A program made the translations under genes and the position numbers. A stretch of DNA of 64,000 nt from VFZP01 sp043755595 (GTDB lineage Bacteria > Acidobacteriota > Terriglobia > Bryobacterales > Bryobacteraceae): NCBI GenBank assembly GCA_043755595.1, contig JAYUSQ010000052.1:1-64000 (forward strand), in the 5' to 3' direction. Positions within the stretch are counted from its first letter, which is position 1, and every line of letters starts with the position of its first letter. This document shows, in pieces, positions 28,053-36,797 of the stretch. Under the pieces are notes generated by a model. That model saw nothing but the letters and a program-made list of their open reading frames with translations, did not search any database and was not told the DNA's origin.

Positions 28053-28649
28053 TCAGTCGACTGCCCTAGACAGACTGAAAAGTGCCAGCGCCGTGCCCTT
28101 GCCGCCGACGGGCAAAATGATCGTGTCGCGGAATGCCAACGGGCTCGACGCGTAACCGTAAACCAGGCGCGTGCCGCCATGTTGTCCCCAAAGATCTTGA
28201 CTCCACAAGACCTTCCCGGAATTCTTATCGAGGCAGTGCAGGATTCCCGTTGAGCCTGCCGTAAAAACCCGGTCGCCCACCATCAAAGGCGTGGCATACG
28301 GGCCGTGGCCATAATCTCCCGCTTCGCTTTGGAACGATGCTTCGTACTTGTGCTCCCACCTTGTTTGTCCGGTGGCTGCGTCGGCGGCCAGGACAAATTC
28401 GGTGGAGCCTGTTCGATACGTGGTAAACAAAACTCCTCCCGCCACCGCCACTTGTGCATGACCGCTGCCTAGAGGCCGGGACCACACCTTCACCGGTCCG
28501 GTCGCGGGCCAGGTTGCGTCGAAGGCTGGACCACCAGCCGTCGCAAGAAAATTCCTGGCCGCACCGCCCCATTGCGGCCAATCGGAATTGAGTTGAGCCA
28601 GGAGCGGGAGGCCAAGCAGAGAGGGGAGAATGAGCGCCTTCTTCGCCAT
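28053..28649 (-). CDS. Truncated exported PQQ-like/BamB-type beta-propeller
   Basis: 198 residues from the ATG at 28649 with a signal peptide (MAKKALILPSLLGLPLLAQ). It contains NSDWPQWGGAARNF and repeated blades (GVLFTTYRTGSTEFVLAADAATGQTRWEHKY, in pieces; GDRVFTAGSTGILHCLD; SGKVLWSQDLWG). Homologous exported propellers have about 400 residues with six to eight blades. This one stops after roughly four, at LFSLSRAVD, 30 nt before the start of the oxidoreductase gene, so the 3' half has been lost. Transcribed with that gene. Confidence 0.65.
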   Translation of the reverse strand: MAKKALILPSLLGLPLLAQLNSDWPQWGGAARNFLATAGGPAFDATWPATGPVKVWSRPLGSGHAQVAVAGGVLFTTYRTGSTEFVLAADAATGQTRWEHKYEASFQSEAGDYGHGPYATPLMVGDRVFTAGSTGILHCLDKNSGKVLWSQDLWGQHGGTRLVYGYASSPLAFRDTIILPVGGKGTALALFSLSRAVD

Positions 28650-28721
28650 AGCGACTGAAGACGCCGAGGCCCGGCGAATTGTTCCCGGCGTGAGGTGGGA
28701 TAAAGTAGAATCATTCGCGCC

Positions 28722-29750
28722 GTGACAATTCCAATCTTGCTTGCCGCCGCCACTGCCGTCGCCGCTTACGCGCAGGTTTCCTTTCCCGAAAAGGCGGCCA
28801 AACCATCGCCGCCGAAAGCGGATATTGTCTATCACGACAAAGTCTGGGACCGCTCCGGCCACTCCGCTTTCACCGATTTGATCCTATTTCACGACCGCTG
28901 GTTCCTCGCTTTTCGCGAAGCGTCCACGCACGTTTCCGGCGATGGGGCGATTCGCATTCTCAGTTCCGCCGACTTTGAACACTGGCAGGACACCGCGCAC
29001 ATCACCCACCCGGGTGGCGACCTGCGCGACCCAAAGCTCTGCGAAACACCGGACGGCCAGTTGATGTTGACGACCGCGCTCGCGTTGCGCCAGCCGGCCG
29101 AAGCGCATCATCAATCCTATGCTTGGTTCTCGCGCGAAGGCCGCGTGTGGAGTGAACCAGCCGCCATTGGCGACCCCGATGTTTGGCTGTGGCGCGTCCA
29201 GTGGAGCCACGACAAGGCGCTGGCCCTGGGCTATGGAACCGGCGGCGGCCGCTTTCTCCGAGGCTACATGAGTGCCGACGGCTCCCGGTTCGTTACGCTG
29301 AACCCCACCATACTGGCGGCCGACTATCCCAACGAAACCTCGATTCTGTTTCTGAACGACGAAAGTGCGCTATGCCTGTTGCGCCGCGACGGAGGATCGA
29401 AGACAGCGTTGCTCGGACGGAGCCGCCCGCCCTTTCGCGCCTGGACGTGGACCGATCTCGGTGTCCGTATCGGTGGCCCGCACATGCTGAAACTTCCCGA
29501 CGGGCGCATCGTCGCCGCGGTCAGGCTTTACGACGGCAAGGCCCGCACTTCGCTTTGCTGGCTCGATCCCGCCACCGATCGACTCACTGAGTTTCTCGCT
29601 CTCCCTTCGGGCGGCGATACCAGTTATGCCGGACTGGGCTTTCACCACGATCTTCTGCACGTGAGCTACTACTCGTCCCATGAAGAGCGGACGTCGATCT
29701 ATGTCGCCAAGGTTAAGTTGCCGGCGCGGCCTCTTAAGGAGTCACGATGA
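28722..29750 (+). CDS. Exported BNR/sialidase-fold protein
   Basis: 342 residues from a GTG at 28722 with a signal peptide (MTIPILLAAATAVAAYAQ). The body has propeller features: AFTDLILFHDRWFLAFREA and GDGAIRILSSADFEHW, then a DLRDPKLCETPDGQL region and KLPDGRIVAAVRLYDG. SSADF.HW and R-D-P motifs resemble sialidases and GH33-type propellers. The Asp-box pattern is imperfect. The four-base overlap (ATGA) with the lipoprotein gene points to an operon. Confidence 0.7.
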   Translation: MTIPILLAAATAVAAYAQVSFPEKAAKPSPPKADIVYHDKVWDRSGHSAFTDLILFHDRWFLAFREASTHVSGDGAIRILSSADFEHWQDTAHITHPGGDLRDPKLCETPDGQLMLTTALALRQPAEAHHQSYAWFSREGRVWSEPAAIGDPDVWLWRVQWSHDKALALGYGTGGGRFLRGYMSADGSRFVTLNPTILAADYPNETSILFLNDESALCLLRRDGGSKTALLGRSRPPFRAWTWTDLGVRIGGPHMLKLPDGRIVAAVRLYDGKARTSLCWLDPATDRLTEFLALPSGGDTSYAGLGFHHDLLHVSYYSSHEERTSIYVAKVKLPARPLKESR

Positions 29751-30367
29751 AACCGAGCGCTGTGGCCGGTTGCGCGTTCGCGCTCGCTGCTGCGTGTTCG
29801 ACCGCCCCGCCGCCGCCGGAAACCAAGGTAAGCCAACCGGCGCCCGCCAAGATCCTGCAGTTCTACGCTTCGCCCGCAACCATGGCGAAAGGCGATCGCA
29901 CCCTGCTCTGTTACGGCGTTGAAGGAGCGGCCTCGGTCCGGTTGGATCCGGCTGTCGAAGAGATTGCGCCTTCGCGCACGCGTTGCGTCGAAGCCAAGCC
30001 GGCGGCCTCCACAAAGTACACGTTGTACGCCAAGAGTCGAACCGGCGAAGAGGTCTCGCAACAGATCGAAGTCGTCATCGATCCGAAGATGCGGCGCGCC
30101 GCCGCCGCCGTGGGCGCAAGCGGCGGATTGATTTTGTTTTTCGCGGCTGGAGTGCAAAGCAAAGTGGCCAAGGGCGCGCAAGTTCCGTTGTGTTACGGAG
30201 TGAAGGGTGCATCGTCGGTCAGTCTCTCGCCACCGGTTGTGGCCTTGACGCCGAGCGAGAGAATCTGTTTTCAAGTCAGCCCGCAAGCGTCGACCAACTA
30301 CGTGCTGACTGCGATTTCCGCCGCTGGCGAGAAAGACTCCGAAACCGTCCGCCTTATCGTTGAGTAA
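29747..30367 (+). CDS. Lipoprotein with two tandem Ig-like repeats
   Basis: 206 residues. The lipobox is LAAAC at about residues 13-17. Two internally similar segments of about 70 residues follow. The first is KGDRTLLCYGVEGAASV then AASTKYTLYAKSRTG. The second is KGAQVPLCYGVKGASSV then ASTNYVLTAISAAGE. Each has a LCYGV Cys and a second Cys (RTRCVEA, RICFQVS), possibly forming a disulfide. A hydrophobic spacer (AAAAVGASGGLILFFAAG) separates them. The function is unknown; it is probably on the outer membrane. Confidence 0.7.
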   Translation: MKPSAVAGCAFALAAACSTAPPPPETKVSQPAPAKILQFYASPATMAKGDRTLLCYGVEGAASVRLDPAVEEIAPSRTRCVEAKPAASTKYTLYAKSRTGEEVSQQIEVVIDPKMRRAAAAVGASGGLILFFAAGVQSKVAKGAQVPLCYGVKGASSVSLSPPVVALTPSERICFQVSPQASTNYVLTAISAAGEKDSETVRLIVE

Positions 30368-30725
30368 GTTCTCGAGGGGCGGGAGCGATATCGTAATTTC
30401 GAGTGTTCGCCAGCAAAAGGCCGGCTGCCCCATCGGGCTTTTCAGCTTCGAACAGACAAGTCCGAGAACCTGCACGGCCTTCCAAGTGGACGCGTCCGCC
30501 CCGCTGGCTAACTCTGTAGGCCATCCGGGCCCCATGATGTACCCGCAGAGATTCGAGTGACCAGTCTTCGGCTCCGCTCACTACGCGGATGCCGCCCCCG
30601 GGAGCGATCAGGATACTCGTCTCCTCCAGGGAACCAGTCGAAAAATAGACGTTCTCAGCCGCGTCGAGAATGTTGCGAGCGTTGTTTAGAAACACTTCGC
30701 TTGATCCACCTGGCTGCTGGTTCAT
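30354..30725 (-). CDS. Hypothetical protein
   Basis: 123 residues from the ATG at 30725, which is preceded by ACGGA. The sequence begins MNQQPGGSSEVFLNNARNI and is soluble and mixed in charge, without a signal peptide. I recognise no family. Its 3' end overlaps the convergent lipoprotein gene by 14 nt and its start is 63 nt from the DacB-type gene. Confidence 0.5.
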   Translation of the reverse strand: MNQQPGGSSEVFLNNARNILDAAENVYFSTGSLEETSILIAPGGGIRVVSGAEDWSLESLRVHHGARMAYRVSQRGGRVHLEGRAGSRTCLFEAEKPDGAAGLLLANTRNYDIAPAPRELTQR

Positions 30726-30788
30726 TTTTTTCCGTCTGAACCCCTCATCGGCGTCGCGCTCCGGCTTTTGAGAAAATACCAGGGAGTC

Positions 30789-32261
30789 ATGCATAACTGG
30801 GGTCCAGTCCTATTTCTTTCGTTCAGCCTCGCGAGTTTCGCTCAAACATTGGCCGAAAGAGTCGAGGCGCTCGCTGCGTCTTCGCCTGTCGCCTCGCGTG
30901 GGCACTGGGGCGCCCAATTTGTCGATCTCACCACGGGCGAAGTGCTCTATGCGCGGCACGAAAATAGTTTCTTTGTGCCGGCTTCGAACACCAAGTTATT
31001 TTCGACGGCCATGGCGCTCACGCAACTGGGGCCGGCGCATCGCCAACTCACGCGCGTCGCCGGGACCAAGGCGCTCGATGCTCAGGGAGTACTGCACGGC
31101 GACTTGCGGTTCATTGGCGCCGGTGACGCCACGCTGTCGGGCCGGGCACTGCCCTACGATCCGAAATCGAAACCGGGCGAACCGCTCGCGGCGTTGGATG
31201 AGTTGGCTGAGCAGGCGTGGCAAAGCGGACTGCGGCGCGTCCAGGGAGACATCGTCGGCGATGACACGGCCTATGTGTGGGAGCCGTTCCCGGAAGGCTG
31301 GGCGCAGGGCGACACTCGCTTCGGCTACGGAGCGCCGGTGAGCGCGCTGATGCTCCACGACAACACATTCTCCATTCGCGTCGAAGGCGCCGCGGAGGCG
31401 GGCCTGGCGCCACGCGTCGCCATTTCGCCGTCGCCCGGCTATTGGACCATCGAGTCGCGCCTGCGAACGGGACTGCCCGCCACGGCTCTGAAGATGGAGC
31501 GGGAACCCGGTTCAAGGCAAATCGAGCTATGGGGGACGATCGCTCCGAAGCGGGTGCGGCTTCAATCGCTCGCTGTCGACGACCCGGCCTACTACGCTGC
31601 GTTCGCGTTGCGCGAAGCGATGGAGCGCCGGGGGATCGCCGTGCAGGGCGGCTTGGCCGCGCGTCACCGCCATCCGCTGATGGGGCAACCACCGGCTGAA
31701 GACGAAACAGGCTTCGTGGAACTGGCGCGCCGCCTGTCGCCGCCGCTGGCCGAAACGCTCCGCGTGATCGCCAAAGTCAGTCAAAACCTTGAGGCTGAAG
31801 CTGTGTTGCTCGAAGTAGCGCGAGTGAAGGGCAAGACCCCGGATCGCGCCAGTGCGGTCGACGAACTCCGCGCCTTTGTGGAAAGCATCGGCGTCCCGGG
31901 TGAGGATTTCACGTTTGAAGACGGGAGCGGTCTCTCGCGCCTCACCCTCATCACGCCCGCCACCGTGATTCGGCTCTTGCGCTTCATGCACGCTTCACCC
32001 CACGCCGAGACCTTTCGCGGCCTTCTCCCCCGCGGCGGCTTCGATGGGACCCTAGAGGAGCGCTTCCGCCGGCTAAAGATCGCCGCGACGATCATGGCCA
32101 AAACAGGCTCGCTCAGCCATACGGCGGCGCTATCGGGCTACCTCGAACGGCCCGATCGCGCTCCCTTGGCCTTCTCGATTATGGTGAACAACGCCAACTC
32201 GAACGGCGCGGGCATGCGGGATTTCATTGATAAACTGGTATGGACCATTCTCGAAAATTAA
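30789..32261 (+). CDS. dacB: D-alanyl-D-alanine carboxypeptidase/endopeptidase (PBP4, S13)
   Basis: 490 residues from the ATG at 30789, five nt after AGGGAGT, with a signal peptide ending FAQ. Penicillin-binding motifs are in order: SNTK at residues 66-69 (Ser66 nucleophile), SQN at about 331-333, and KTGS at about 438-441. The large insert between the first two motifs (TAYVWEPFPEGW, DNTFSIRVEG) is the PBP4-specific domain. The enzyme trims or cleaves peptidoglycan crosslinks in the periplasm. It heads a plus-strand run with FmdB, retropepsin, TlpA and dipeptide epimerase genes. Confidence 0.92.
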   Translation: MHNWGPVLFLSFSLASFAQTLAERVEALAASSPVASRGHWGAQFVDLTTGEVLYARHENSFFVPASNTKLFSTAMALTQLGPAHRQLTRVAGTKALDAQGVLHGDLRFIGAGDATLSGRALPYDPKSKPGEPLAALDELAEQAWQSGLRRVQGDIVGDDTAYVWEPFPEGWAQGDTRFGYGAPVSALMLHDNTFSIRVEGAAEAGLAPRVAISPSPGYWTIESRLRTGLPATALKMEREPGSRQIELWGTIAPKRVRLQSLAVDDPAYYAAFALREAMERRGIAVQGGLAARHRHPLMGQPPAEDETGFVELARRLSPPLAETLRVIAKVSQNLEAEAVLLEVARVKGKTPDRASAVDELRAFVESIGVPGEDFTFEDGSGLSRLTLITPATVIRLLRFMHASPHAETFRGLLPRGGFDGTLEERFRRLKIAATIMAKTGSLSHTAALSGYLERPDRAPLAFSIMVNNANSNGAGMRDFIDKLVWTILEN

Positions 32262-32273
32262 CTTACCCAACTT

Positions 32274-32516
32274 ATGCCTATTTACGAATATCGCTGCACT
32301 GACTGTGAAACGCGCTTTGAAAAGCTGGTTCGCGCGTCCGACACCGATGGTCCGCGTTGCCCCGGCTGCGGCGCGGCGCACCTGGAACGGGAGTTGTCCA
32401 CTTTCGCTGCGCACTCGGGCTCGGCTCGCGGCGGACGGCAGGCGGCGCCTAGGATGGGCGGGGGTTGCCCCGCTGGAATGTGCGGTACGCCGGGAGCTTG
32501 CGGCCGCGAAAACTAG
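32274..32516 (+). CDS. FmdB-type zinc-ribbon protein
   Basis: 80 residues. MPIYEYRCTDCETRFEKL then RCPGCGA gives the CxxC...CxxC zinc ribbon of the FmdB regulatory family (PF09723). The tail is Gly/Ala-rich with GGGCPAGMCGT, adding further cysteines. The gene begins 12 nt after the dacB-type gene. FmdB-like proteins are thought to regulate or act as small zinc proteins; the role here is unknown. Confidence 0.87.
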   Translation: MPIYEYRCTDCETRFEKLVRASDTDGPRCPGCGAAHLERELSTFAAHSGSARGGRQAAPRMGGGCPAGMCGTPGACGREN

Positions 32517-32518
32517 CG

Positions 32519-34012
32519 ATGCGGCGTAAGCGGGCCGCGGCACTGCTGGTCCTGACCGCTGCGGCGCCCCTGTGCGCGGAAGATCTACTCGGCTCGGCGC
32601 GCCAGCACGATTTCGCGCGGCGCAACCAGCAAGCGGTCGACGGGTATCGTGCGGCCGTGCAAGCGCGCCCCGATTCCTTCGAGGCCTGGGAGGGCATGAT
32701 CCGATGCCTGATTCGCGACAAGCGTGCCGGTGAAGCCTACCAGGCATGGGAAGAAGCCAGCCGGCAACCGGGGACCGGCGCCTTTCGCAAAACAGCCGAA
32801 GGCCATGTGCTGTTTCGCCAGGCGGAATTCGACCGGGCCGACGCGGCCTACGGGGAAGCCATCCGTCTCGACAGCCGCGCAGCGCTCGCCTATGTGGGGC
32901 TTGCTTCTCTTCACGGCCTGATTTCGCAGAACGAGAGCGCGGCGAACGTCGCCAACCTCGCCTACCGCCTGATCCCTGAGAATCCAACCGCGATTCTCGC
33001 TCGCGCGTATGAACTGGAGGATCCCACCGCGCATGTCGCCGCGCTGGAGCAAGCCCTCGCGCTGTTCGATCCAAACTCAGAGGAAACCCGTGCGCTCCGC
33101 ATCCACGTGGCGTCCGACCGGCAGATCGGCCATCGCGACGCTCGTGTGCTTGATTCGCCTTACACAGCGGCCGAGCTTCGTCTCGAACAAATCGATCCGC
33201 GGAACGACACGCGGTACGCCTTGACCGTCCTCCTCAATAACAGGAAGAAGGTGAGGATGCTGCTCGATACCGGTGCGAGTGGAGTCAGTCTGAAATCGTC
33301 GATTGTCAAAAACGCCGGCCTCGAACGATTGGCGGAAGAAGGGACCGAAGTAAAAGGCATCGGTGACAAGAAAGCCCCGCTGTCCTATTCCTATCTGGCC
33401 GAGAGTCTCGCCATCGGTCCGGTACGCTTCCGCGACTATGTTGTGTCCGTCAGCGACCGGCAGGGCGGCATGGACGGAATCATCGGCGCCGACGTATTTT
33501 CGCAATTTCTAGTCACGTTGGATTTCCGCGCACGCCGCCTCCTGCTTGCTCCGTATCCCGGTCTTGCCGTGCCTCCCGATCGAACCAAAGCCATCAACGG
33601 TGAGCGCCGCGCCGGCACGCATCGGGTCTTCCGCAGAGGGAACCACTTATTCCTGCCTGTAGCGGTGAACAAGAAAGCCAGCCGCCTATTTTTGATCGAT
33701 ACCGGCGCTTTCACCAATCTGATTTCGGCGGATTTCGCCCGGGAACAAACCAAGCTATCCCACAACGGCAGCGTCAGGATCCACGGCGTGCAAGGTGAAG
33801 TCGACAAGGTCTTCAACGCCAGCCAGGTTGAACTTACCTTTGCCGGGCTCCGTCAGAATAACTCAGGCATGTTAGCCTTCGATTTCGGTAAGCTCTCGAA
33901 TGAGTTCGGTTTTGAGATTGGCGGCATCATTGGCATGCCGATCCTGGAGCAACTCCGCGTGACGATCGACTACCGCAACGGCGCGGTGGAAATGAGGTAC
34001 AAGGATAAATGA
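32519..34012 (+). CDS. Exported TPR plus double retropepsin-like aspartyl protease
   Basis: About 497 residues from the ATG at 32519 with a signal peptide (MRRKRAAALLVLTAAAPLCA). Residues 25-200 form a TPR-like helical region. Two retropepsin-like half domains follow: LLDTGASGVSL near residue 245 and FLIDTGAFTNLI near residue 393, each with the D-T-G-A catalytic motif. Two motifs in one chain could form a pseudo-dimeric active site like pepsin, unlike single-domain bacterial members that dimerise. The next gene overlaps it by 4 nt. Confidence 0.8.
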   Translation: MRRKRAAALLVLTAAAPLCAEDLLGSARQHDFARRNQQAVDGYRAAVQARPDSFEAWEGMIRCLIRDKRAGEAYQAWEEASRQPGTGAFRKTAEGHVLFRQAEFDRADAAYGEAIRLDSRAALAYVGLASLHGLISQNESAANVANLAYRLIPENPTAILARAYELEDPTAHVAALEQALALFDPNSEETRALRIHVASDRQIGHRDARVLDSPYTAAELRLEQIDPRNDTRYALTVLLNNRKKVRMLLDTGASGVSLKSSIVKNAGLERLAEEGTEVKGIGDKKAPLSYSYLAESLAIGPVRFRDYVVSVSDRQGGMDGIIGADVFSQFLVTLDFRARRLLLAPYPGLAVPPDRTKAINGERRAGTHRVFRRGNHLFLPVAVNKKASRLFLIDTGAFTNLISADFAREQTKLSHNGSVRIHGVQGEVDKVFNASQVELTFAGLRQNNSGMLAFDFGKLSNEFGFEIGGIIGMPILEQLRVTIDYRNGAVEMRYKDK

Positions 34013-35196
34013 AACTCCTGATTCCCCTGCTAGTGGCCGCTTCCGTAGTGTCAGCGCAGCAATCGGGCGACGAGATTCTTCGCAAGGTCGCGCAGACTTA
34101 CTCGGCCATGTCCGCGGTCCATATCGCGGCGACCCGGGTCGATGAGGTCTTCCTACCCGGTAATCCACAGATGAATGAGTCGCAGTACGAATTCGCCGCG
34201 CGCGGAAACGGCCGCGTCCGCGCCACACAGAGAGCCAACGGCCAGGATCTATGGCTGATCGGCAACGGCGAAGCCACCTGGAAGGCGCTGGCGCACGAAA
34301 AAAAGTGGGCCAAGATGAACACGGCCACCCTGGACAACGACGAGGACGAAGAAGAAGCGGAGCGCGGGCAGGCCGGCGGGCCGCCGCCTCCTCAGGATTT
34401 CCGGTCCGAGACGCAGGCATTTCTGTTCAGCCGCGTCATTGCCTACGGCCGCCGCATTCAGGGATCGACACTCGTCAAGCAGGATTCGTATAAGTTGGAC
34501 GGTGATCGCGTCAACTGTCACATCGTCCGCTTCTCAACCGTCAACGCCCAGCATGAGTTATGGATAGACGCCCAGCGATTCTACGTCTTGCAATGGATTC
34601 AAGGCGGCATGGTCAAGTATGGCGACCGTCCCGCTAAGACCAAGGTTTCCATGAAGGTCAAAAAGTTCGCTGCAGCCGATAGCGTGGCGGACAATCTCTT
34701 TGCGTTTAATCCCGGCAAAGGGTGGATGGAAGCCGAGATGATCGTGTTCCCTTCCGAAGGCCGGATGCTGTTGACTGGCCAGCGGGCCGCCACGTTTACC
34801 CTGAAGTCGCTCGAAGGCCAGGAGTATTCACTGGCGGCGTTACGGGGCAAAGTGGTGGTGATGGATTTCTGGGCCACTTGGTGCCCGCCGTGCCGCGAAG
34901 AGATGCCGCATCTCGAAAAACTCAGCAAGGAACTGGCGGCCAAGGAAGTCGTCTTTGTGGGCGTGAATGACGAAGAAGCGGGAACGGCCAGAAGCTTCAT
35001 CAAGAAGAATGGATACGAGATTCCGGTGCTCATGGATAACAAGCGGGAAGCCCGGCGGCGCTACGGAATCAACGCGATTCCAAGCCTCTTCGTCATCGAT
35101 CGCGACGGTGTGATCCGCCAGCATTTTATCGGCTCGCGCAGTGAAGCGACGCTGCGCAAAGCGATTCTTGAAGTAGTGGAAGGCAAGGGGGGCTAA
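34009..35196 (+). CDS. LolA-like/thioredoxin fusion protein (TlpA family)
   Basis: 395 residues with a signal peptide (MKLLIPLLVAASVVSAQ). Residues 20-230 look like the LolA/LppX beta fold (DUF2092-like) seen in several acidobacterial fusions. The C-terminal 150 residues are a TlpA/ResA thioredoxin domain with WCPPC at 291-295 (Cys292, Cys295). ATGA overlap links it to the retropepsin gene. It probably reduces disulfides or apocytochrome c, or escorts lipids, in the periplasm. The combination is inferred to serve envelope quality control. Confidence 0.8.
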   Translation: MKLLIPLLVAASVVSAQQSGDEILRKVAQTYSAMSAVHIAATRVDEVFLPGNPQMNESQYEFAARGNGRVRATQRANGQDLWLIGNGEATWKALAHEKKWAKMNTATLDNDEDEEEAERGQAGGPPPPQDFRSETQAFLFSRVIAYGRRIQGSTLVKQDSYKLDGDRVNCHIVRFSTVNAQHELWIDAQRFYVLQWIQGGMVKYGDRPAKTKVSMKVKKFAAADSVADNLFAFNPGKGWMEAEMIVFPSEGRMLLTGQRAATFTLKSLEGQEYSLAALRGKVVVMDFWATWCPPCREEMPHLEKLSKELAAKEVVFVGVNDEEAGTARSFIKKNGYEIPVLMDNKREARRRYGINAIPSLFVIDRDGVIRQHFIGSRSEATLRKAILEVVEGKGG

Positions 35197-35197
35197 C

Positions 35198-36286
35198 GTG
35201 CGCCGTCGCGACTTGCTCGGTTTGTTATTGCCTGCCGCGTTGCCGATGCCCGCCGCAACCGCCACGCGTTTCCGCATCGAGACCGTGCGGCTCAACCTGC
35301 TTCATACCTGGACCACCACCATGTCGTCCAGCACGACGCGCGACGTCATCTATTTCCTGCTCACGCGCGGCGCGCACTCCGGCATCGGCGAAGGCGCGCC
35401 CATCGTGCGCTACAAAGAATCGGCTGAGGAAGCCAAGCGATTCGCACGTGAAGTCGGCGAGTTACTCAAGGACGATGTCGACCTGTTGCAGTACCGGAAA
35501 GTGATTGACCGCGTTCACCAGACAATCCCCGGGCAATGGGCCCTAAAGAGCGCAATCGATCTGGCGATTCACGACTGGGTGGGCCAGCAACTCGGCGTAC
35601 CTGTCTACCGATTACTCGGGCTAGATCCGCTGGCGACACCCGTCACGACTTTCTCGATTGGCATCGATACTCCAGAGGTCACCAGGCAGAAGGTGAAGGA
35701 AGCTGAAAAATACCCAATCTTGAAGATCAAGGTTGGCCTCGCCACCGACGAAGCCACGATCGACGCCGTGCGCAGCGTGACCAGGAAGCCCCTGCGCGTC
35801 GACGCGAATGAAGGCTGGAAGACCAAGGAAGAGGCAGTTGCCAAAATCAACTGGCTGGAGAAGCAAGGCGTCGAATTCGTCGAGCAGCCTTTGCCCGCCC
35901 ACATGCTGGAAGAGATGAAGTATGTGCGATCAAAGGTTCACATCCCCGTAATCGCCGACGAAGCGTCATTGCATCCGCGCGACATCCCGAAGCTGGCGCA
36001 GTATTTCGATGGCGTCAACATCAAGCTCGACAAATGCGGCGGAATTCTCGAAGGTTTGCGCATGATCGAAATGGCCCGCTCACTGGGATTGAAGACGATG
36101 CTTGGCTGTATGATTTCTTCGTCGGTCGCAATCACCGCAGCGGCGCATCTTTCACCGCTTGTCGACTATGCCGATCTGGACGGCAACTTACTCATCGGCA
36201 ACGACCCGTACTCCGGCGTCATGGTTGAGGCAGGCAAGTTGATTCTGCCCGGCGGAGATGGCTTGGGGTTAAAGCCCCGAGGGTGA
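35198..36286 (+). CDS. Enolase-superfamily dipeptide epimerase with signal peptide
   Basis: 362 residues from a GTG at 35198, one nt after the TlpA stop. The N-terminus has a Tat-like MRRRDLLGLLLPAALPMPAA leader. The barrel motifs are ILKIKVGL (KxK catalytic lysine), VDANEGW, EFVEQPLP (metal), IADEA, NIKLDKCGG. These match L-Ala-D/L-Glu epimerases of the muconate-lactonising group (PF13378/PF02746). The enzyme epimerises dipeptides from murein recycling, a role that fits dacB upstream. Export is unusual for the family. Confidence 0.83.
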   Translation: MRRRDLLGLLLPAALPMPAATATRFRIETVRLNLLHTWTTTMSSSTTRDVIYFLLTRGAHSGIGEGAPIVRYKESAEEAKRFAREVGELLKDDVDLLQYRKVIDRVHQTIPGQWALKSAIDLAIHDWVGQQLGVPVYRLLGLDPLATPVTTFSIGIDTPEVTRQKVKEAEKYPILKIKVGLATDEATIDAVRSVTRKPLRVDANEGWKTKEEAVAKINWLEKQGVEFVEQPLPAHMLEEMKYVRSKVHIPVIADEASLHPRDIPKLAQYFDGVNIKLDKCGGILEGLRMIEMARSLGLKTMLGCMISSSVAITAAAHLSPLVDYADLDGNLLIGNDPYSGVMVEAGKLILPGGDGLGLKPRG

Positions 36287-36317
36287 CCTGGTGAGCACTC
36301 CTGTGTATTCTAAGGGA

Positions 36318-36533
36318 ATGGAACTAATCTTCGAAGTCCGCGACGCCGACGAGGGAGGCTACTGCGCGCGCGCTCTCGGACACGCGATCTTCACACAAGG
36401 CGATTCCTGGAGCGAACTGCGGGCTAATGTGTTGGAGGCCGCCGGGCTTCACTTTGAGGAAGCGGAAGATAAACCTAGGCTGGTCCAGTTGCACTATGTC
36501 AAGGACGAGTTGATCCCAATGGAAGCGGCGTGA
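36318..36533 (+). CDS. HicB-type antitoxin
   Basis: 71 residues from the ATG at 36318 with TAAGGGA just upstream (a GTG at 36291 is an alternative). MELIFEVRDADEGGYCARALG and FTQGDSWSELRANVLEAAG match the partial RNase H-like fold of HicB antitoxins. It lacks a long DNA-binding tail. Its stop overlaps the HicA-like start by 3 nt. HicA is broken, so this antitoxin probably has no cognate toxin. Confidence 0.75.
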   Translation: MELIFEVRDADEGGYCARALGHAIFTQGDSWSELRANVLEAAGLHFEEAEDKPRLVQLHYVKDELIPMEAA

Positions 36534-36788
36534 AGCTGCCTCGCGGAGTTTCGGGAGATCGCCTCATCGCCGTTTTGGCCACCTTTGGCTATCGACCGGT
36601 CCGGCAGCGCGGCAGTCATATGAGGCTCAAATCAAGCACTCTGAATTGCCTACCCACTTCGTCACCGTGCCATTACACGATCCAATCAAACTAATCAAAC
36701 TAAACTGGGAACGCTTCACGGGATTCTGAACGAAGTAGCAGCCAGGAAGTCGATACCGGTGGAAATGTTAATCGACGCCCTTCGCTAG
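36530..36788 (+). pseudogene. HicA-type toxin, two frameshifts
   Basis: A GTG at 36530 opens VKLPRGVSGDRLIAVLATFGY then RPVRQRGSHMRLK, the start of HicA (dsRNA-binding fold, catalytic His in GSH). The rest is in two other frames: HSELPTHFVTVPLHDPIKL after a shift near 36630, then LGTLHGILNEVAARKSIPVE after a second shift near 36701, ending at the TAG at 36786. The second coincides with a tandem duplication of AATCAAACT. Normal HicA is 60-85 residues and this would be 84 if repaired. The toxin is dead as read. Confidence 0.8.
36684..36701 (+). repeat. Tandem duplication of a 9-bp unit AATCAAACT
   Basis: Two exact copies (36684-36692 and 36693-36701) sit at the second frame break of the HicA pseudogene. 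They are consistent with a slippage insertion followed by further loss, since a clean 9-bp insertion alone would keep frame. Confidence 0.75.
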
Positions 36789-36797
36789 CTCAAGGGT

